Assembly: GCF_050313795.1 (NCBI RefSeq) | Contig: NZ_JBNPMC010000026.1 | Span: 1 to 52,700 of the forward strand | DNA from: CAMBRQ01 sp945870325 | GTDB lineage: Bacteria > Bacillota > Clostridia > Lachnospirales > Lachnospiraceae | Length of the DNA stretch: 52,700 nt | Direction: 5' to 3' | Part shown: piece by piece, positions 1 to 8,589 of the stretch | Numbering within the stretch: position 1 is the stretch's first letter | Layout of the letters: every line of letters begins with the position of its first letter | Position numbers and translations under genes: made by a program | The notes under the pieces: model-generated | Database searches by the model: none | What the model saw: only the letters and a program-made list of their open reading frames with translations | What the model was told of the DNA's origin: nothing

Positions 1-22
1 TTTTCGAGAAAGGAGGAAACCG

Positions 23-1726
23 ATGGCTGATATAAAAACAAGAGATACAAGCAAAGGTACAATCAAGACCATAAATAAGGCAGCAGTTGTAACGGAGCGA
101 ATGAAGAAAGCCTATGTGATGACGAAAGATAAGGCAGAACATTCCACGAATGCTTCGGAACATTCCGCAGAGGAATATGCTTCCGATAAAATCGAAGCGG
201 CAACGGATAGGGCGATTCACGAAACAGCATACCGTGTGGATAAAGTCGGCAGATGGGGTGTGCGTGAAACAAGACAGAATTATCAGAAAGCCAAAACGGG
301 AATTGAGAATTTCAAGACCAAGCGTGCAGAGAAACAGCTTCAGAAACAATCGGTCAATCCTGGCGGAAAACAGAGTATCCGAACTCTGGAGCATACGGAG
401 AAAACAATTAAGCAGTCTGCAAGGTCAGCAGGAAATACGACAGTCAAGACCATATCGAAAGGTGCAACCAATACTGTTCAAAGGTCGGTCAAGACTGCGG
501 AACAAACGGCAAAGACTTCTATTAAGACCACAAAGGAAGCTGCCATTATAGCACAGAAAACAGCAAAAACAACAACCAAAGCAGCACAGAAAGCGGCTCA
601 GGCGGCAAAGAAAGCAACGAAAGCCACAGCAGATACCGTCAAAGCCACAGCGAAAGCTACTGTTGCGACAGTCAAAGCGATTATTGCAGGGACAAAAGCA
701 CTTGTAGCAGCAATCGCAGCAGGCGGTTGGATAGCGGTGCTGATTATTATGATTGTCGTGTTGTTTGGTGCTGCCGTAGCAATGTTTGGAGGAGGAAGTG
801 ACAGTAATTCTTATACTCCGGTAAGTGCAGAGGTAGAAGCCTATGAACCTATCATACAGAAATATGCTAAAGAGTACGGCATTCCTGAGTATGTAGAACT
901 TATCAAGGCGGTTATGATGCAGGAAAGCGGCGGCAGAGGACTTGACCCTATGCAGGCAGCAGAAGGAAGCTTCAATACGAAGTATCCGCACGAACCCAAT
1001 GGAATTAAAGACCCTGAATATTCTATCCAGTGTGGAGTTCAGGAATTGAAAGCGGCTCTTACTTCGGCAGAAGTGGAAAGTCCGATAGATATGGAGCATA
1101 TCAAACTTGCCTTGCAAGGCTACAATTTCGGTAACGGATATATCTCTTGGGCAAAATCAAAGTATGGCGGTTATTCTTATGCCAATGCCGTGGAGTTTTC
1201 CACTCAGCAGGCACAAAGGCTTGGTTGGGACAGTTACGGAGATATTCAATATCCGGCTCACGTTCTGAGATATTATCCATACGGACGAGCATTTACTGCC
1301 GGAAGCAATCAGGCGATTGTTGAGGTTGCCTTGACGCAGGTAGGCAATCAGGGCGGACAACCTTACTGGAGCTGGTATGGTTTTGACAGCCGAGTGGAAT
1401 GGTGTGCCTGCTTCGTATCTTGGTGTGCTGACCAATGCGGGTATATTGAAAGCGGACTTGTTCCGAAATTTGCAGGTTGTGTGGACGGTGCAAACTGGTT
1501 TAAGTCAAATGGAAAATGGCAAAACCGCACTTATGAACCAAAGGCAGGAGATATTATCTTCTTTGATTGGGAAGGCGACGGTACAACAGACCACGTTGGT
1601 ATCGTAGAGAAGTGTGAGAATGGCACAGTTTATACCGTAGAGGGTAACTCAGGCGACGCCTGCAAGCAAAGACAGTACGCAGTCGGAAGCAGCAATATCT
1701 ATGGATACGGTATTCCGGCGTATTAA
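23..1726 (+). CDS. ICE cell-wall hydrolase (lysozyme-like + CHAP domains), Tn916 Orf14/CwlT-like
   Basis: A 567-residue conjugation-associated peptidoglycan hydrolase that should open the wall for the transfer channel. The first ~220 residues are charged and rich in Lys/Ala/Thr, probably a cytoplasmic coiled region. One membrane helix follows at about 232-256 (GWIAVLIIMIVVLFGAAVA), so the rest faces the wall. A soluble lytic transglycosylase/lysozyme-like domain spans about 275-425 with a likely catalytic Glu in MMQESGGRG (~301). A C-terminal CHAP/NlpC-like peptidase spans about 432-567, with Cys in VEWCACFVSW and His in TTDHVGIVE. The start is set by AAAGGAGG at 9-17. Two hydrolase domains behind a membrane anchor match the Orf14/CwlT family of Tn916-like elements. 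It is the only recognisable transfer gene here; the others must lie left of the window. Family call is firm, exact substrate bonds inferred. Confidence 0.88.
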   Translation: MADIKTRDTSKGTIKTINKAAVVTERMKKAYVMTKDKAEHSTNASEHSAEEYASDKIEAATDRAIHETAYRVDKVGRWGVRETRQNYQKAKTGIENFKTKRAEKQLQKQSVNPGGKQSIRTLEHTEKTIKQSARSAGNTTVKTISKGATNTVQRSVKTAEQTAKTSIKTTKEAAIIAQKTAKTTTKAAQKAAQAAKKATKATADTVKATAKATVATVKAIIAGTKALVAAIAAGGWIAVLIIMIVVLFGAAVAMFGGGSDSNSYTPVSAEVEAYEPIIQKYAKEYGIPEYVELIKAVMMQESGGRGLDPMQAAEGSFNTKYPHEPNGIKDPEYSIQCGVQELKAALTSAEVESPIDMEHIKLALQGYNFGNGYISWAKSKYGGYSYANAVEFSTQQAQRLGWDSYGDIQYPAHVLRYYPYGRAFTAGSNQAIVEVALTQVGNQGGQPYWSWYGFDSRVEWCACFVSWCADQCGYIESGLVPKFAGCVDGANWFKSNGKWQNRTYEPKAGDIIFFDWEGDGTTDHVGIVEKCENGTVYTVEGNSGDACKQRQYAVGSSNIYGYGIPAY

Positions 1727-1730
1727 AAAT

Positions 1731-1785
1731 TCCAGACGGTGTCTGGAAAATCGAAAAGATGGCTGCTCAGTTGAGTAGCCATCGG
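1731..1785. terminator. Hairpins between convergent genes
   Basis: Two adjacent inverted repeats follow the hydrolase stop: CCAGACGGTGTCTGG (1731-1745) and a 12-bp stem with one mismatch, GATGGCTGCTCA/TGAGTAGCCATC, around 1758-1783. There is no long T-run on the plus strand. The position between two convergent genes suggests a shared terminator. Confidence 0.45.
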
Positions 1786-1790
1786 GTACA

Positions 1791-2243
1791 TTATGAGAAA
1801 TCGGTTGTTTCTCTATTATTCAGGAAAATATGGTGTGTGTGATAAGTGAAGCTGAAAAGCATATCGACATTTTCTTTACTGCCGTCTAAAAAGGAAATAT
1901 CATCGGCAAGGATAAAAAGAATTGCTAATAATTTCTTGATATATCCAGTGTAGCAGGCATAATCTACATAGATGTTGGCGATATATCCCTCGGCAAATTC
2001 TATCAGGTCAGCGTCAATTTCAAAGCTGTTGGATAGCTCGTAAACTGTTTTGATAAACTTATCTTTATCAGCAATTCGTTCTTTACTTGGAACACTTCTG
2101 CGGTTCTTCTGTATGAATTTCAAAAAATCATCAGCTTCCGTAAAGTCAGGAGTGATTGTGTTGCCAGTTCCCAAATCTGTTTTGTAATCCTCAAATTTCT
2201 CTTTTTCAAACCGATTACTGAATATTATCTTTTGTTCGTCCAT
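1791..2243 (-). CDS. Hypothetical protein of the ICE
   Basis: A 150-residue acidic protein I do not recognise. It has no clear membrane segment; the C-terminal half carries a hydrophobic helix-like stretch (YIKKLLAILFILADDISFL). It is encoded opposite to its neighbours, convergent with the cell-wall hydrolase and divergent from the XRE regulator at 2470. A GGGG/AAGGA-type ribosome site lies very close to its ATG. A small convergent gene at this spot of a conjugative element could be regulatory or cargo. No function is assigned. Confidence 0.6.
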   Translation of the reverse strand: MDEQKIIFSNRFEKEKFEDYKTDLGTGNTITPDFTEADDFLKFIQKNRRSVPSKERIADKDKFIKTVYELSNSFEIDADLIEFAEGYIANIYVDYACYTGYIKKLLAILFILADDISFLDGSKENVDMLFSFTYHTHHIFLNNRETTDFS

Positions 2244-2469
2244 TCCTTTTTACCCCTAAGTTTATTCTATGGAGATTGTTTAACCTGGCTCTTGGGTTGT
2301 GATTTGTCTTTCGCCATTAACAATCGTGAATTACTACTTTTATAGTATAACATAAAAATAGTTGGGAATCATCACTAATAGTTGGTTTGACTTCCTTTTG
2401 GTGCGTGTGATTTGAAATCGACTTAACCTATACTATTAGTTATGGAAACACACTAAGGGAGGTGATGTG

Positions 2470-2805
2470 ATGAAGCTCGATACAATCGGCAAGAATATAA
2501 GAAAGTTTCGACTTGCGAAGAAATTACGCCAAGAAGATTTGGCTGAGAAAACAGACTTGACAACAAATTATATTGGTATGGTTGAGCGTGGAGAGAAAAT
2601 TCCGTCACTCGAAACTTTCATAAAGATAGTAAATGCTTTAGGTGTATCATCGGATATGGTTCTTACAGATGTCTTGGAAACGGGATACACAGTCAAGAAC
2701 TCTATGCTGAATGAGAAACTTGAAAAACTTGCTCCTGAAGATAGAAACAGAATTTATGAAGTCATAGATACACTTGTGAAGCAGTCAAAGCAAATACTTC
2801 CATAA
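2470..2805 (+). CDS. XRE-family transcriptional regulator
   Basis: A 111-residue Cro/CI-type regulator. The helix-turn-helix occupies residues ~6-60 (GKNIRKFRLAKKLRQEDLAE, then NYIGMVERGEKIPSLETF). The C-terminal ~40 residues (LEKLAPEDRNRIYEVIDTLV) are typical of short XRE repressors of mobile elements. ATG at 2470 is preferred over GTG at 2467 because GGGAGG at 2457-2462 gives normal spacing. A promoter-like TTGAAA-16-TATTAG lies at 2412-2439. It sits where Tn916-type elements carry a regulatory gene, just before the cargo, so control of transfer or of cargo is plausible. Its operators are unknown. Confidence 0.85.
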   Translation: MKLDTIGKNIRKFRLAKKLRQEDLAEKTDLTTNYIGMVERGEKIPSLETFIKIVNALGVSSDMVLTDVLETGYTVKNSMLNEKLEKLAPEDRNRIYEVIDTLVKQSKQILP

Positions 2806-2812
2806 AACACAG

Positions 2813-2845
2813 AAGTTCGTCCTAATCGACGAGCTTTCTTTTTTT
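2813..2845 (+). terminator. Rho-independent terminator after the XRE gene
   Basis: AAGTTCGTC (2813-2821), loop CTAATC and GACGAGCTT (2828-2836) form a 9-bp stem with one G-T pair, followed directly by a T-rich run to 2845. It separates the XRE gene from the defence cargo. Confidence 0.8.
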
Positions 2846-2867
2846 GCTTTGAATTACCTTGCTGTTA

Positions 2868-2889
2868 GGTGTTAGTAAAAAATGACACC
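2868..2889. repeat. 22-nt inverted repeat with a twin at 22711
   Basis: Arms GGTGT and ACACC enclose a 12-nt centre that begins TAG and is A-rich. Flanking TTA/TAA extend the pairing to 8 bp (2865-2892). A 22-nt copy with the same arms and 17 of 22 identical positions is at 22711-22732. This copy lacks a T-run and lies about 36 bp upstream of the -35 of the cargo promoter, so it may be a protein-binding site. Confidence 0.4.
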
Positions 2890-2924
2890 TAATCAATGAC
2901 GAGTTGTAAATAAACGTCCATATC

Positions 2925-2953
2925 TTGAAAAAATAGATTATTTATGGTATGAT
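2925..2953 (+). promoter_or_regulatory. Promoter for the BREX cargo operon
   Basis: TTGAAA (2925-2930), 17-bp spacer, TATGAT (2948-2953): a good sigma-A type promoter. It lies 55 bp before the small XRE gene that heads the BREX cluster, and no terminator is visible between that gene and brxA. Confidence 0.7.
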
Positions 2954-3007
2954 GTTAATCGAGTAACTGTAACCAGAAGAAACGGAGAATACAAAGGAGA
3001 GTTACAG

Positions 3008-3214
3008 ATGAGAATAAGCTATAATAAACTTCAAAAACTTATGATTGATAATCAGATGAAAAGGCAGGATTTAATGCGTGCAGCGGAAATTTCATCATCT
3101 GTTGCGACGAAGCTGAATAAGAACGAAACAGTATCTCTTGATGTCCTGATGAGAATTTGTAAAGTGTTCCATTGCGATATTGGAGATATATGTGAAGTTA
3201 TATTAGACGAATAG
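3008..3214 (+). CDS. Small XRE/Cro-type regulator heading the BREX operon
   Basis: A 68-residue protein that is almost only a helix-turn-helix of the YozG/Cro type (MKRQDLMRAAEISSSVATKL, then VSLDVLMRICKVFHCDIGDI). AAAGGAG at 2993-2999 sets the ATG. It follows a strong promoter and precedes brxA by 74 bp, so it is probably cotranscribed with BREX. BREX loci often carry a dedicated regulator; here a Cro-like repressor controlling its own operon is the simplest reading. That role is inferred from position only. Confidence 0.8.
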   Translation: MRISYNKLQKLMIDNQMKRQDLMRAAEISSSVATKLNKNETVSLDVLMRICKVFHCDIGDICEVILDE

Positions 3215-3288
3215 AAGAAACATTGCTTCCAGTCAAAAAATAAAATTGGATATTAAAAGATTTAATGTCCACCAAAAGGGTGAATTAG

Positions 3289-3891
3289 ATGGTAGAAGAA
3301 ACATATAGTGCAGGATTAATTTCCCAATCATTCTGGTTTGTTGAAATGAAGAAGGTCATCAAGCTGATTGACGATGGAAAGTCCGAAGAAGAAATTAAAA
3401 AAATGTGTATAGAAGAAAATCTTTTTGGTGCGGCAAAAGAGTATCGAGCCAAAAGAATATATGGATACATTTGGAATAGAGCAAAAAGATTGGATAAGAC
3501 ATTGATTGACTTGTTTTGTACGTCTGACTTGGCAACCCAAAAGGTAATCAATTTGATTGCCATTCTCAGGTCAGACCGGTTGTTCTTTGAATTTATGTTT
3601 GAAGTGTATCGAGAAAAAAATATACTTGGTATTCCGATAATCGAAGATGCAGATGTAAATATTTTTTTCAAGAATAAAGAAATTCAAAGTGAAGATATTG
3701 CAGTTTGGACAGATGGTACAAAACGCAGGCTTCGCTCGATATATTTTAACTATTTGACAGATGCAAACCTTTTAACGGCTGTTGAGAAAAAGAAAACAAT
3801 AACGCCACCAATTCTTGATATTGCTTTAGAACGTTATCTAGAAGCGTGTGGAGAGAGTGCAATGATTAAGGCAATTACGGGGGTGGACTAA
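3289..3891 (+). CDS. brxA: BrxA, BREX inner-domain protein (DUF1819)
   Basis: A 200-residue protein opening the core BREX set. The N-terminus (YSAGLISQSFWFVEMKKVIK) and the later FKNKEIQSEDIAVWTDGTKR and IYFNYLTDANLL stretches are in the style of BrxA/DUF1819. BrxA is a small DNA-binding protein required in several type 1 BREX systems. Length fits the family (~200). The next gene, brxB, begins with the base after its stop codon, the usual brxA-brxB coupling. Assignment rests on sequence style plus unambiguous context (brxB, brxC, pglX, pglZ and brxL follow). Confidence 0.88.
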   Translation: MVEETYSAGLISQSFWFVEMKKVIKLIDDGKSEEEIKKMCIEENLFGAAKEYRAKRIYGYIWNRAKRLDKTLIDLFCTSDLATQKVINLIAILRSDRLFFEFMFEVYREKNILGIPIIEDADVNIFFKNKEIQSEDIAVWTDGTKRRLRSIYFNYLTDANLLTAVEKKKTITPPILDIALERYLEACGESAMIKAITGVD

Positions 3892-4470
3892 ATGATGTCG
3901 CTTGATGAACGATTAGATAAAGCAGAAGAAATGATACAAAAACCCTCGTTTAGAGAGAACAAAGGGTTAGGTAATGAAGTCGGATACTATATCTTTGATT
4001 ATCCGTCTGAAAAAGAATTGTATATCCGTGAGAGGATAGAATACATCAAGAAAAAAAGTGAAAACTCAGATGATGATTTCAGAGTTGTAGTGTTTGACCT
4101 TTACGACATTATGATTGATATTCTTATCAAAAAAGGATATTTAGAAAAGTGTTATCAGTTTGAAAAGACAAAAGGCTTTGAGAGAGTATCAAAATCCATC
4201 AGCAATATGTTGAGGATAACATCATCAGACAGTCTGATAGTGAATCATATCAGGGATAATACGCCGGAGAAAGCAGTTGTGTTTATTACTGGTATTGGAA
4301 AGTGCTATCCGATATTGCGTTCACATACGGTACTGAATAATTTACATCAGGTCATAGATAATGTTCCGGTAGTACTGTTTTATCCGGGCAATTATGACGG
4401 TCAGGAACTGGTGCTGTTTGGAGAGATAAAGGACGATAACTATTACAGAGCATTCAAACTCGTGGATTAA
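3892..4470 (+). CDS. brxB: BrxB (DUF1788)
   Basis: A 192-residue protein of the BrxB/DUF1788 type, an essential BREX component whose biochemical role is unsettled. Recognisable stretches are LDERLDKAEEMIQKPSFREN near the start, VVVFDLYDIMIDIL in the middle, and VFITGIGKCYPILRSHTVLN then VVLFYPGNYDGQELVLFGEI near the end. ATG at 3892 directly follows the brxA stop, and GGGGGTGG just before supplies the ribosome site. brxC follows after 13 bp. Complete and uninterrupted. Confidence 0.9.
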   Translation: MMSLDERLDKAEEMIQKPSFRENKGLGNEVGYYIFDYPSEKELYIRERIEYIKKKSENSDDDFRVVVFDLYDIMIDILIKKGYLEKCYQFEKTKGFERVSKSISNMLRITSSDSLIVNHIRDNTPEKAVVFITGIGKCYPILRSHTVLNNLHQVIDNVPVVLFYPGNYDGQELVLFGEIKDDNYYRAFKLVD

Positions 4471-4483
4471 GAGGAGAGGGAAT

Positions 4484-7400
4484 ATGATTATCAAGAATAT
4501 GTTTTCAAAGCCTATCGACAGAGATATTAAAGGCGTAATCAAAGTTGGACAGGATGACGATGCAAATATTAAGCAAGAGCTTGAAGAATATGTTGTGACA
4601 AGAGAACTTCAGAAGCATTTTTCTGATTTCTTTGCGAGCTATAAGAGAGGAATTACTGGAAATACAGACAAGATGGGCGTATGGATTTCTGGTTTCTTTG
4701 GAAGTGGTAAATCTCACTTCCTGAAGATTTTATCCTATCTCCTTGAAAATAAAGAAGTTGGCGGTAAGAAAGCGATTGACTACTTCATAGATGATAATAA
4801 AATTTCTGACCAGATGGTGCTTGCAGATATGAAACTGGCTGGTACGATACCGACGGATGTTGTCCTTTTCAACATTGACTCTAAAAGCGAAGTGAATGGT
4901 AAGCAGTCTAAGGTTGCCATTGTTTCTGTATTGCAGAATGTATTCAATGAAATGCAGGGATTTAGTGGCTCTAATCCGTTCCTTGCAGATTTGGAACGCA
5001 AATTGACAGAAGAAGGAAAGTACAATTTATTCAAAGAAAAATTTGAAGATAGCTTTGGTTCTGCTTGGGAGGAAGCACGCAGCGACTTTGATTTCATTCA
5101 GGACGATGTGGTAGAAGTCCTTGATGAGATTGGATTTATGAGCATAGAAGCCGGTAGAAACTGGTGTGAGAAAGCTACCGGAGAATATACATATAAGGTT
5201 GAGGATTTCGCCAGACTTGTAAAAAAATACCTTGATAAAAAAGAGAGCAATCATCATATCGTATTCCTGATTGATGAGATTGGACAGTACATAGGCGACG
5301 ATTCTAAACTTATGCTGAATCTTCAGACTGTAACAGAAGATTTGGGTACTGCCTGCGGCGGCAAGGCTTGGATTATCGTAACAAGTCAGCAGGATATTGA
5401 TTCGATTACAAAAACAAAGGGAAATGATTTCTCGAAAATTCAGGGACGTTTTGACACCAGACTTTCTCTTTCATCTGCCAATGTTGATGAAGTAATCAAA
5501 AAGAGAATCCTTGAAAAGAACGAAGCAGGAAAACAGACGCTTACACTTCTTTATGATGATAAGGCGACAGTCATCAAAAACCTGATTTTGTTCAATGATG
5601 GTGTTGAAAAGAAATTATATTCCGATAGAGAAAATTTTGCGGACATCTATCCGTTTATTCCATATCAGTTTAATTTACTTGGAAGTGTGCTGACTTCCAT
5701 TCGTACTCACGGTGCATCTGGTAAGCATCTGGCAGAAGGCGAGCGCTCTATGCTTGCATTGTTTAAAGAATCTGCCGTAAAAGTTATGAACGATGAGCCG
5801 GGAACGATTGTGCCATTTAATATGTTCTATGACGCCCTTGAGCAATTCCTTGACCATTCTCATAAGGGTGTTATTTCCCGTGCCTTAGATAATGAGTATC
5901 TGAATCCGAATCACGAAAAAGAATGCTTTGATGTTAATGTACTGAAAACACTCTTTATGATTAAGTACGTTAAGGAAATCAAAGCAAATATTGAGAATAT
6001 CACAAGTCTTATGGTATCGAATGTAAATGATGACCGTATGGCTCTTGCACAGCAGGTAGAGGACGCGTTGAAACGACTTGTTCGTCAGACTTTGGTTCAG
6101 AAGAACGGGGATATTTATGTGTTCCTGACAGATGAGGAGCAGGAAATTAACAGAGCGATTGAATCGCAGAATGTAGATTCCGGAGAAGTTATTGCCAAAG
6201 TATCTGAAATGATTTTTGATGGTCTTTATGGTGAAAAGAAGTATCGCTACCCGGCATTCAACGGAAGATATGCGTTTGCTTTTAATCAGGTTGTCGATGA
6301 TAAACCATATAAGGCAAATCAGAATAATGATATAACATTGAAAATTCTTACTCCGAACAGCGATGAACGAGCAGATGAAACGACAATGAGAATTCTGTCC
6401 GGTCAGTCAAGTTGTGTGCTTGTAGTATTGCCTGACGACAGAACATTCCTCGATGAAATCCGTTCTGCTTTGCAGATAGAAAAATTTATCCGTTTTGATG
6501 CTACAAATGCAGTTACGCAGTTTGAAAGCATTAAGGAAGCTAAGAAGGTGGAAATGCGTGAGAGAAACGGAGCTGCAAAGCTGTTCCTTTCCGAAAGCTT
6601 GAAGAATGCAGAAATTTACGTGAATGGCGATAAAATTCAGAGCGGAGCAAAGGAAATTGCTTCTAAGATAAATGAAGCACTCGGTAAGTTGGTTTCCACA
6701 GTTTATCACAAATTGTCTTATATTGATGCGGCAATGAGTGAGTCGGATATTCGCACACTGTTCAAGAATAATGGACAGCAGCTTACTCTTGCAGGTACAA
6801 ATACAGCAAAGAATGAATTGGCTCTTCACGATGTTAATGACTATATCGCTTTAAACACACAGCGTCATATGAAAACTTCTATGAAGTCCATTCTGGAACG
6901 CTTCTTGAAAGCACCATATGGATTTGTAGAAGCCGATGTGCAGTGGCTTGTCGCTAAGTTGTTCAAAGATGGCGAAATTGCAATGTTCGTTAATAACGAC
7001 GCAGTGACATTACTTTCAAAGACTCCGGAAGAAATTATCCGTTGTCTGACACGCAAAGAGTTCAATGAAAAACTGATGACCGAAAAGCGTGTAAAAGCGA
7101 ATGAAAAACAGAAGAAATCTGTCCGTACAGTAATGAAAGAATTATTTAATGTTACTTCGGCAAGTGATGATGACGATGCGATTATGAGAAGTTTTCTTGG
7201 TTACGCATCAAATCTGAAGAATGACCTTGAAAAATTGGATATTCACTATGCGACACAGTCTGCATATCCGGGCAAACAGCTTATTGCTTCCGGTAAAAAG
7301 CTGATAGCTGATGTTCTGCAAATGAAATATTCCAATGAGTTCTTTGCAGGTATTGACCATAAAAAAGATGATTTCCTCGATTTTGCTGAGGATTATGAGC

Positions 7401-8101
7401 CTGTTAAGAAGTTCTTTGCGGGAGAACAGAAAGGCATATTTGATAAAGCACTGAAGCTGATGAAGATTTATGATGACAGTAAGACATTCATTGTAAATAG
7501 TGAGATTGAAGCAGTTGTTGCAGATATCAAGTCTATTTTGAAGAAATCTGTTCCTTATTCAGAAATCTTTAAATTACCGGAGTTACTGGATACATTTATC
7601 AATCTTTACAGCAAACTCCTTAACGAAATGCAGAAACCGATAGATAATGCCATTCAGGAAGCAAGACAGCGTGTTTTTGAAGAATTGCAAGATAAGAAAT
7701 GCCACGATAAATTGGCTGATAAATATGTAAATCTGTTCAGAGAAATCAGTGACAAGGCAACGAGCTGTAATAATGTGGCTACACTGCAAAATATCAAAGT
7801 GGAAGCAGACGCACTAAAAGTCCGTTGCTTAAATGAGATTGAAAAGGAAGAAGCGAAAATCATTGCAGCAGAACAGCCTGCTCACGTTGCAGAAACCGGA
7901 AACTATGGCGGAGAAACGATTGCTCCGGCTACACCTGCTCCAAAGGTAAAGAGAAAGAAAACTGTCAGCATTAAATCTATCAATAATGCAACTACTTGGC
8001 AGCTTGAGAATGAAGCAGATGTTAAGAAGTACGTTGCAGAACTTGAGCAGAAATTGATGAATACACTGGAAGAAGATACGATTATCAATATTGAGTTCTA
8101 A
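4484..8101 (+). CDS. brxC: BrxC, BREX P-loop ATPase
   Basis: A 1205-residue ATPase of the BrxC/PglY family, normal length. Walker A is SGFFGSGKSHFLK (residues ~67-79) and a Walker B-like VFLIDEIGQY lies at ~258-267. The N-terminus (MFSKPIDRDIKGVIKVGQDD) is characteristic of BrxC. The C-terminal third is helical and charged and ends in a Lys-rich linker (PAPKVKRKKTVSIKSINNAT). In BREX it is thought to be a core part of the complex that methylates host DNA and blocks phage replication. GAGGAGAGGG sets the start. The gene is intact. Confidence 0.95.
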   Translation: MIIKNMFSKPIDRDIKGVIKVGQDDDANIKQELEEYVVTRELQKHFSDFFASYKRGITGNTDKMGVWISGFFGSGKSHFLKILSYLLENKEVGGKKAIDYFIDDNKISDQMVLADMKLAGTIPTDVVLFNIDSKSEVNGKQSKVAIVSVLQNVFNEMQGFSGSNPFLADLERKLTEEGKYNLFKEKFEDSFGSAWEEARSDFDFIQDDVVEVLDEIGFMSIEAGRNWCEKATGEYTYKVEDFARLVKKYLDKKESNHHIVFLIDEIGQYIGDDSKLMLNLQTVTEDLGTACGGKAWIIVTSQQDIDSITKTKGNDFSKIQGRFDTRLSLSSANVDEVIKKRILEKNEAGKQTLTLLYDDKATVIKNLILFNDGVEKKLYSDRENFADIYPFIPYQFNLLGSVLTSIRTHGASGKHLAEGERSMLALFKESAVKVMNDEPGTIVPFNMFYDALEQFLDHSHKGVISRALDNEYLNPNHEKECFDVNVLKTLFMIKYVKEIKANIENITSLMVSNVNDDRMALAQQVEDALKRLVRQTLVQKNGDIYVFLTDEEQEINRAIESQNVDSGEVIAKVSEMIFDGLYGEKKYRYPAFNGRYAFAFNQVVDDKPYKANQNNDITLKILTPNSDERADETTMRILSGQSSCVLVVLPDDRTFLDEIRSALQIEKFIRFDATNAVTQFESIKEAKKVEMRERNGAAKLFLSESLKNAEIYVNGDKIQSGAKEIASKINEALGKLVSTVYHKLSYIDAAMSESDIRTLFKNNGQQLTLAGTNTAKNELALHDVNDYIALNTQRHMKTSMKSILERFLKAPYGFVEADVQWLVAKLFKDGEIAMFVNNDAVTLLSKTPEEIIRCLTRKEFNEKLMTEKRVKANEKQKKSVRTVMKELFNVTSASDDDDAIMRSFLGYASNLKNDLEKLDIHYATQSAYPGKQLIASGKKLIADVLQMKYSNEFFAGIDHKKDDFLDFAEDYEPVKKFFAGEQKGIFDKALKLMKIYDDSKTFIVNSEIEAVVADIKSILKKSVPYSEIFKLPELLDTFINLYSKLLNEMQKPIDNAIQEARQRVFEELQDKKCHDKLADKYVNLFREISDKATSCNNVATLQNIKVEADALKVRCLNEIEKEEAKIIAAEQPAHVAETGNYGGETIAPATPAPKVKRKKTVSIKSINNATTWQLENEADVKKYVAELEQKLMNTLEEDTIINIEF

Positions 8102-8121
8102 GAGATTGGGAGGTGTAAGCC

Positions 8122-8589
8122 TTGTCAACAGAAAATTTTACAATATCTATTCAGGGAGATAGCGAAGGATATGTGACTTTCGAATGCCCATACTGCAATT
8201 CAGAATTTAAGTTGCAAGCCGGAGAATATCAAAATGACGATGAGCCCTTTGAAGAACTGTTTTGCCCTTACTGCGGTCTGGCGAAAGAAAAGAATGAATT
8301 TCTATCAGCAGAGGTAATCGAGCAGGCACAGGCAATCGCTTATAACTATATGGTAGAAGAATTGAACAAGACCTTTAAGAAAATGCAAAGGTCGCTTAAT
8401 CGTTCTAAAGGCTTGATAAAGATAAAAATGGATTATAAGCCATTGAAAAAGGTTGCAACGAAAGAATTAAAGGATAAGGATACCACAGAAACAGAGTTTA
8501 AGTGTTCTTGCTGTGGTCGCAGAGTAAAGGTACTTTATTGTGCAGGAGCAGCGAAGGTATTTTGTCCGTATTGTGGGGTGGATATATGA
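8122..8589 (+). CDS. Double zinc-ribbon protein inside the BREX operon
   Basis: A 155-residue protein with four CxxC knuckles: CPYCNSEF (~24) and CPYCGL (~49) form one zinc ribbon, CSCCGRR (~129) and CPYCGVDI (C-terminal end) a second. The middle is helical and basic. It starts with TTG at 8122 behind GGGAGGTG and overlaps the next gene in an ATGA, so the two are translationally coupled. It is not one of the six canonical type 1 BREX proteins. Zinc ribbons usually bind nucleic acid or act as adaptors. Its place between brxC and pglX suggests an accessory BREX component; the function is unknown. Confidence 0.75.
   Translation: MSTENFTISIQGDSEGYVTFECPYCNSEFKLQAGEYQNDDEPFEELFCPYCGLAKEKNEFLSAEVIEQAQAIAYNYMVEELNKTFKKMQRSLNRSKGLIKIKMDYKPLKKVATKELKDKDTTETEFKCSCCGRRVKVLYCAGAAKVFCPYCGVDI

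Noticed and set aside
425..1117. Long reverse-strand frame rich in Cys and Phe opposite the hydrolase gene
   Set aside because: It mirrors the Lys/Ala/Thr-rich plus-strand coding sequence, has no ribosome site and shows no domain.
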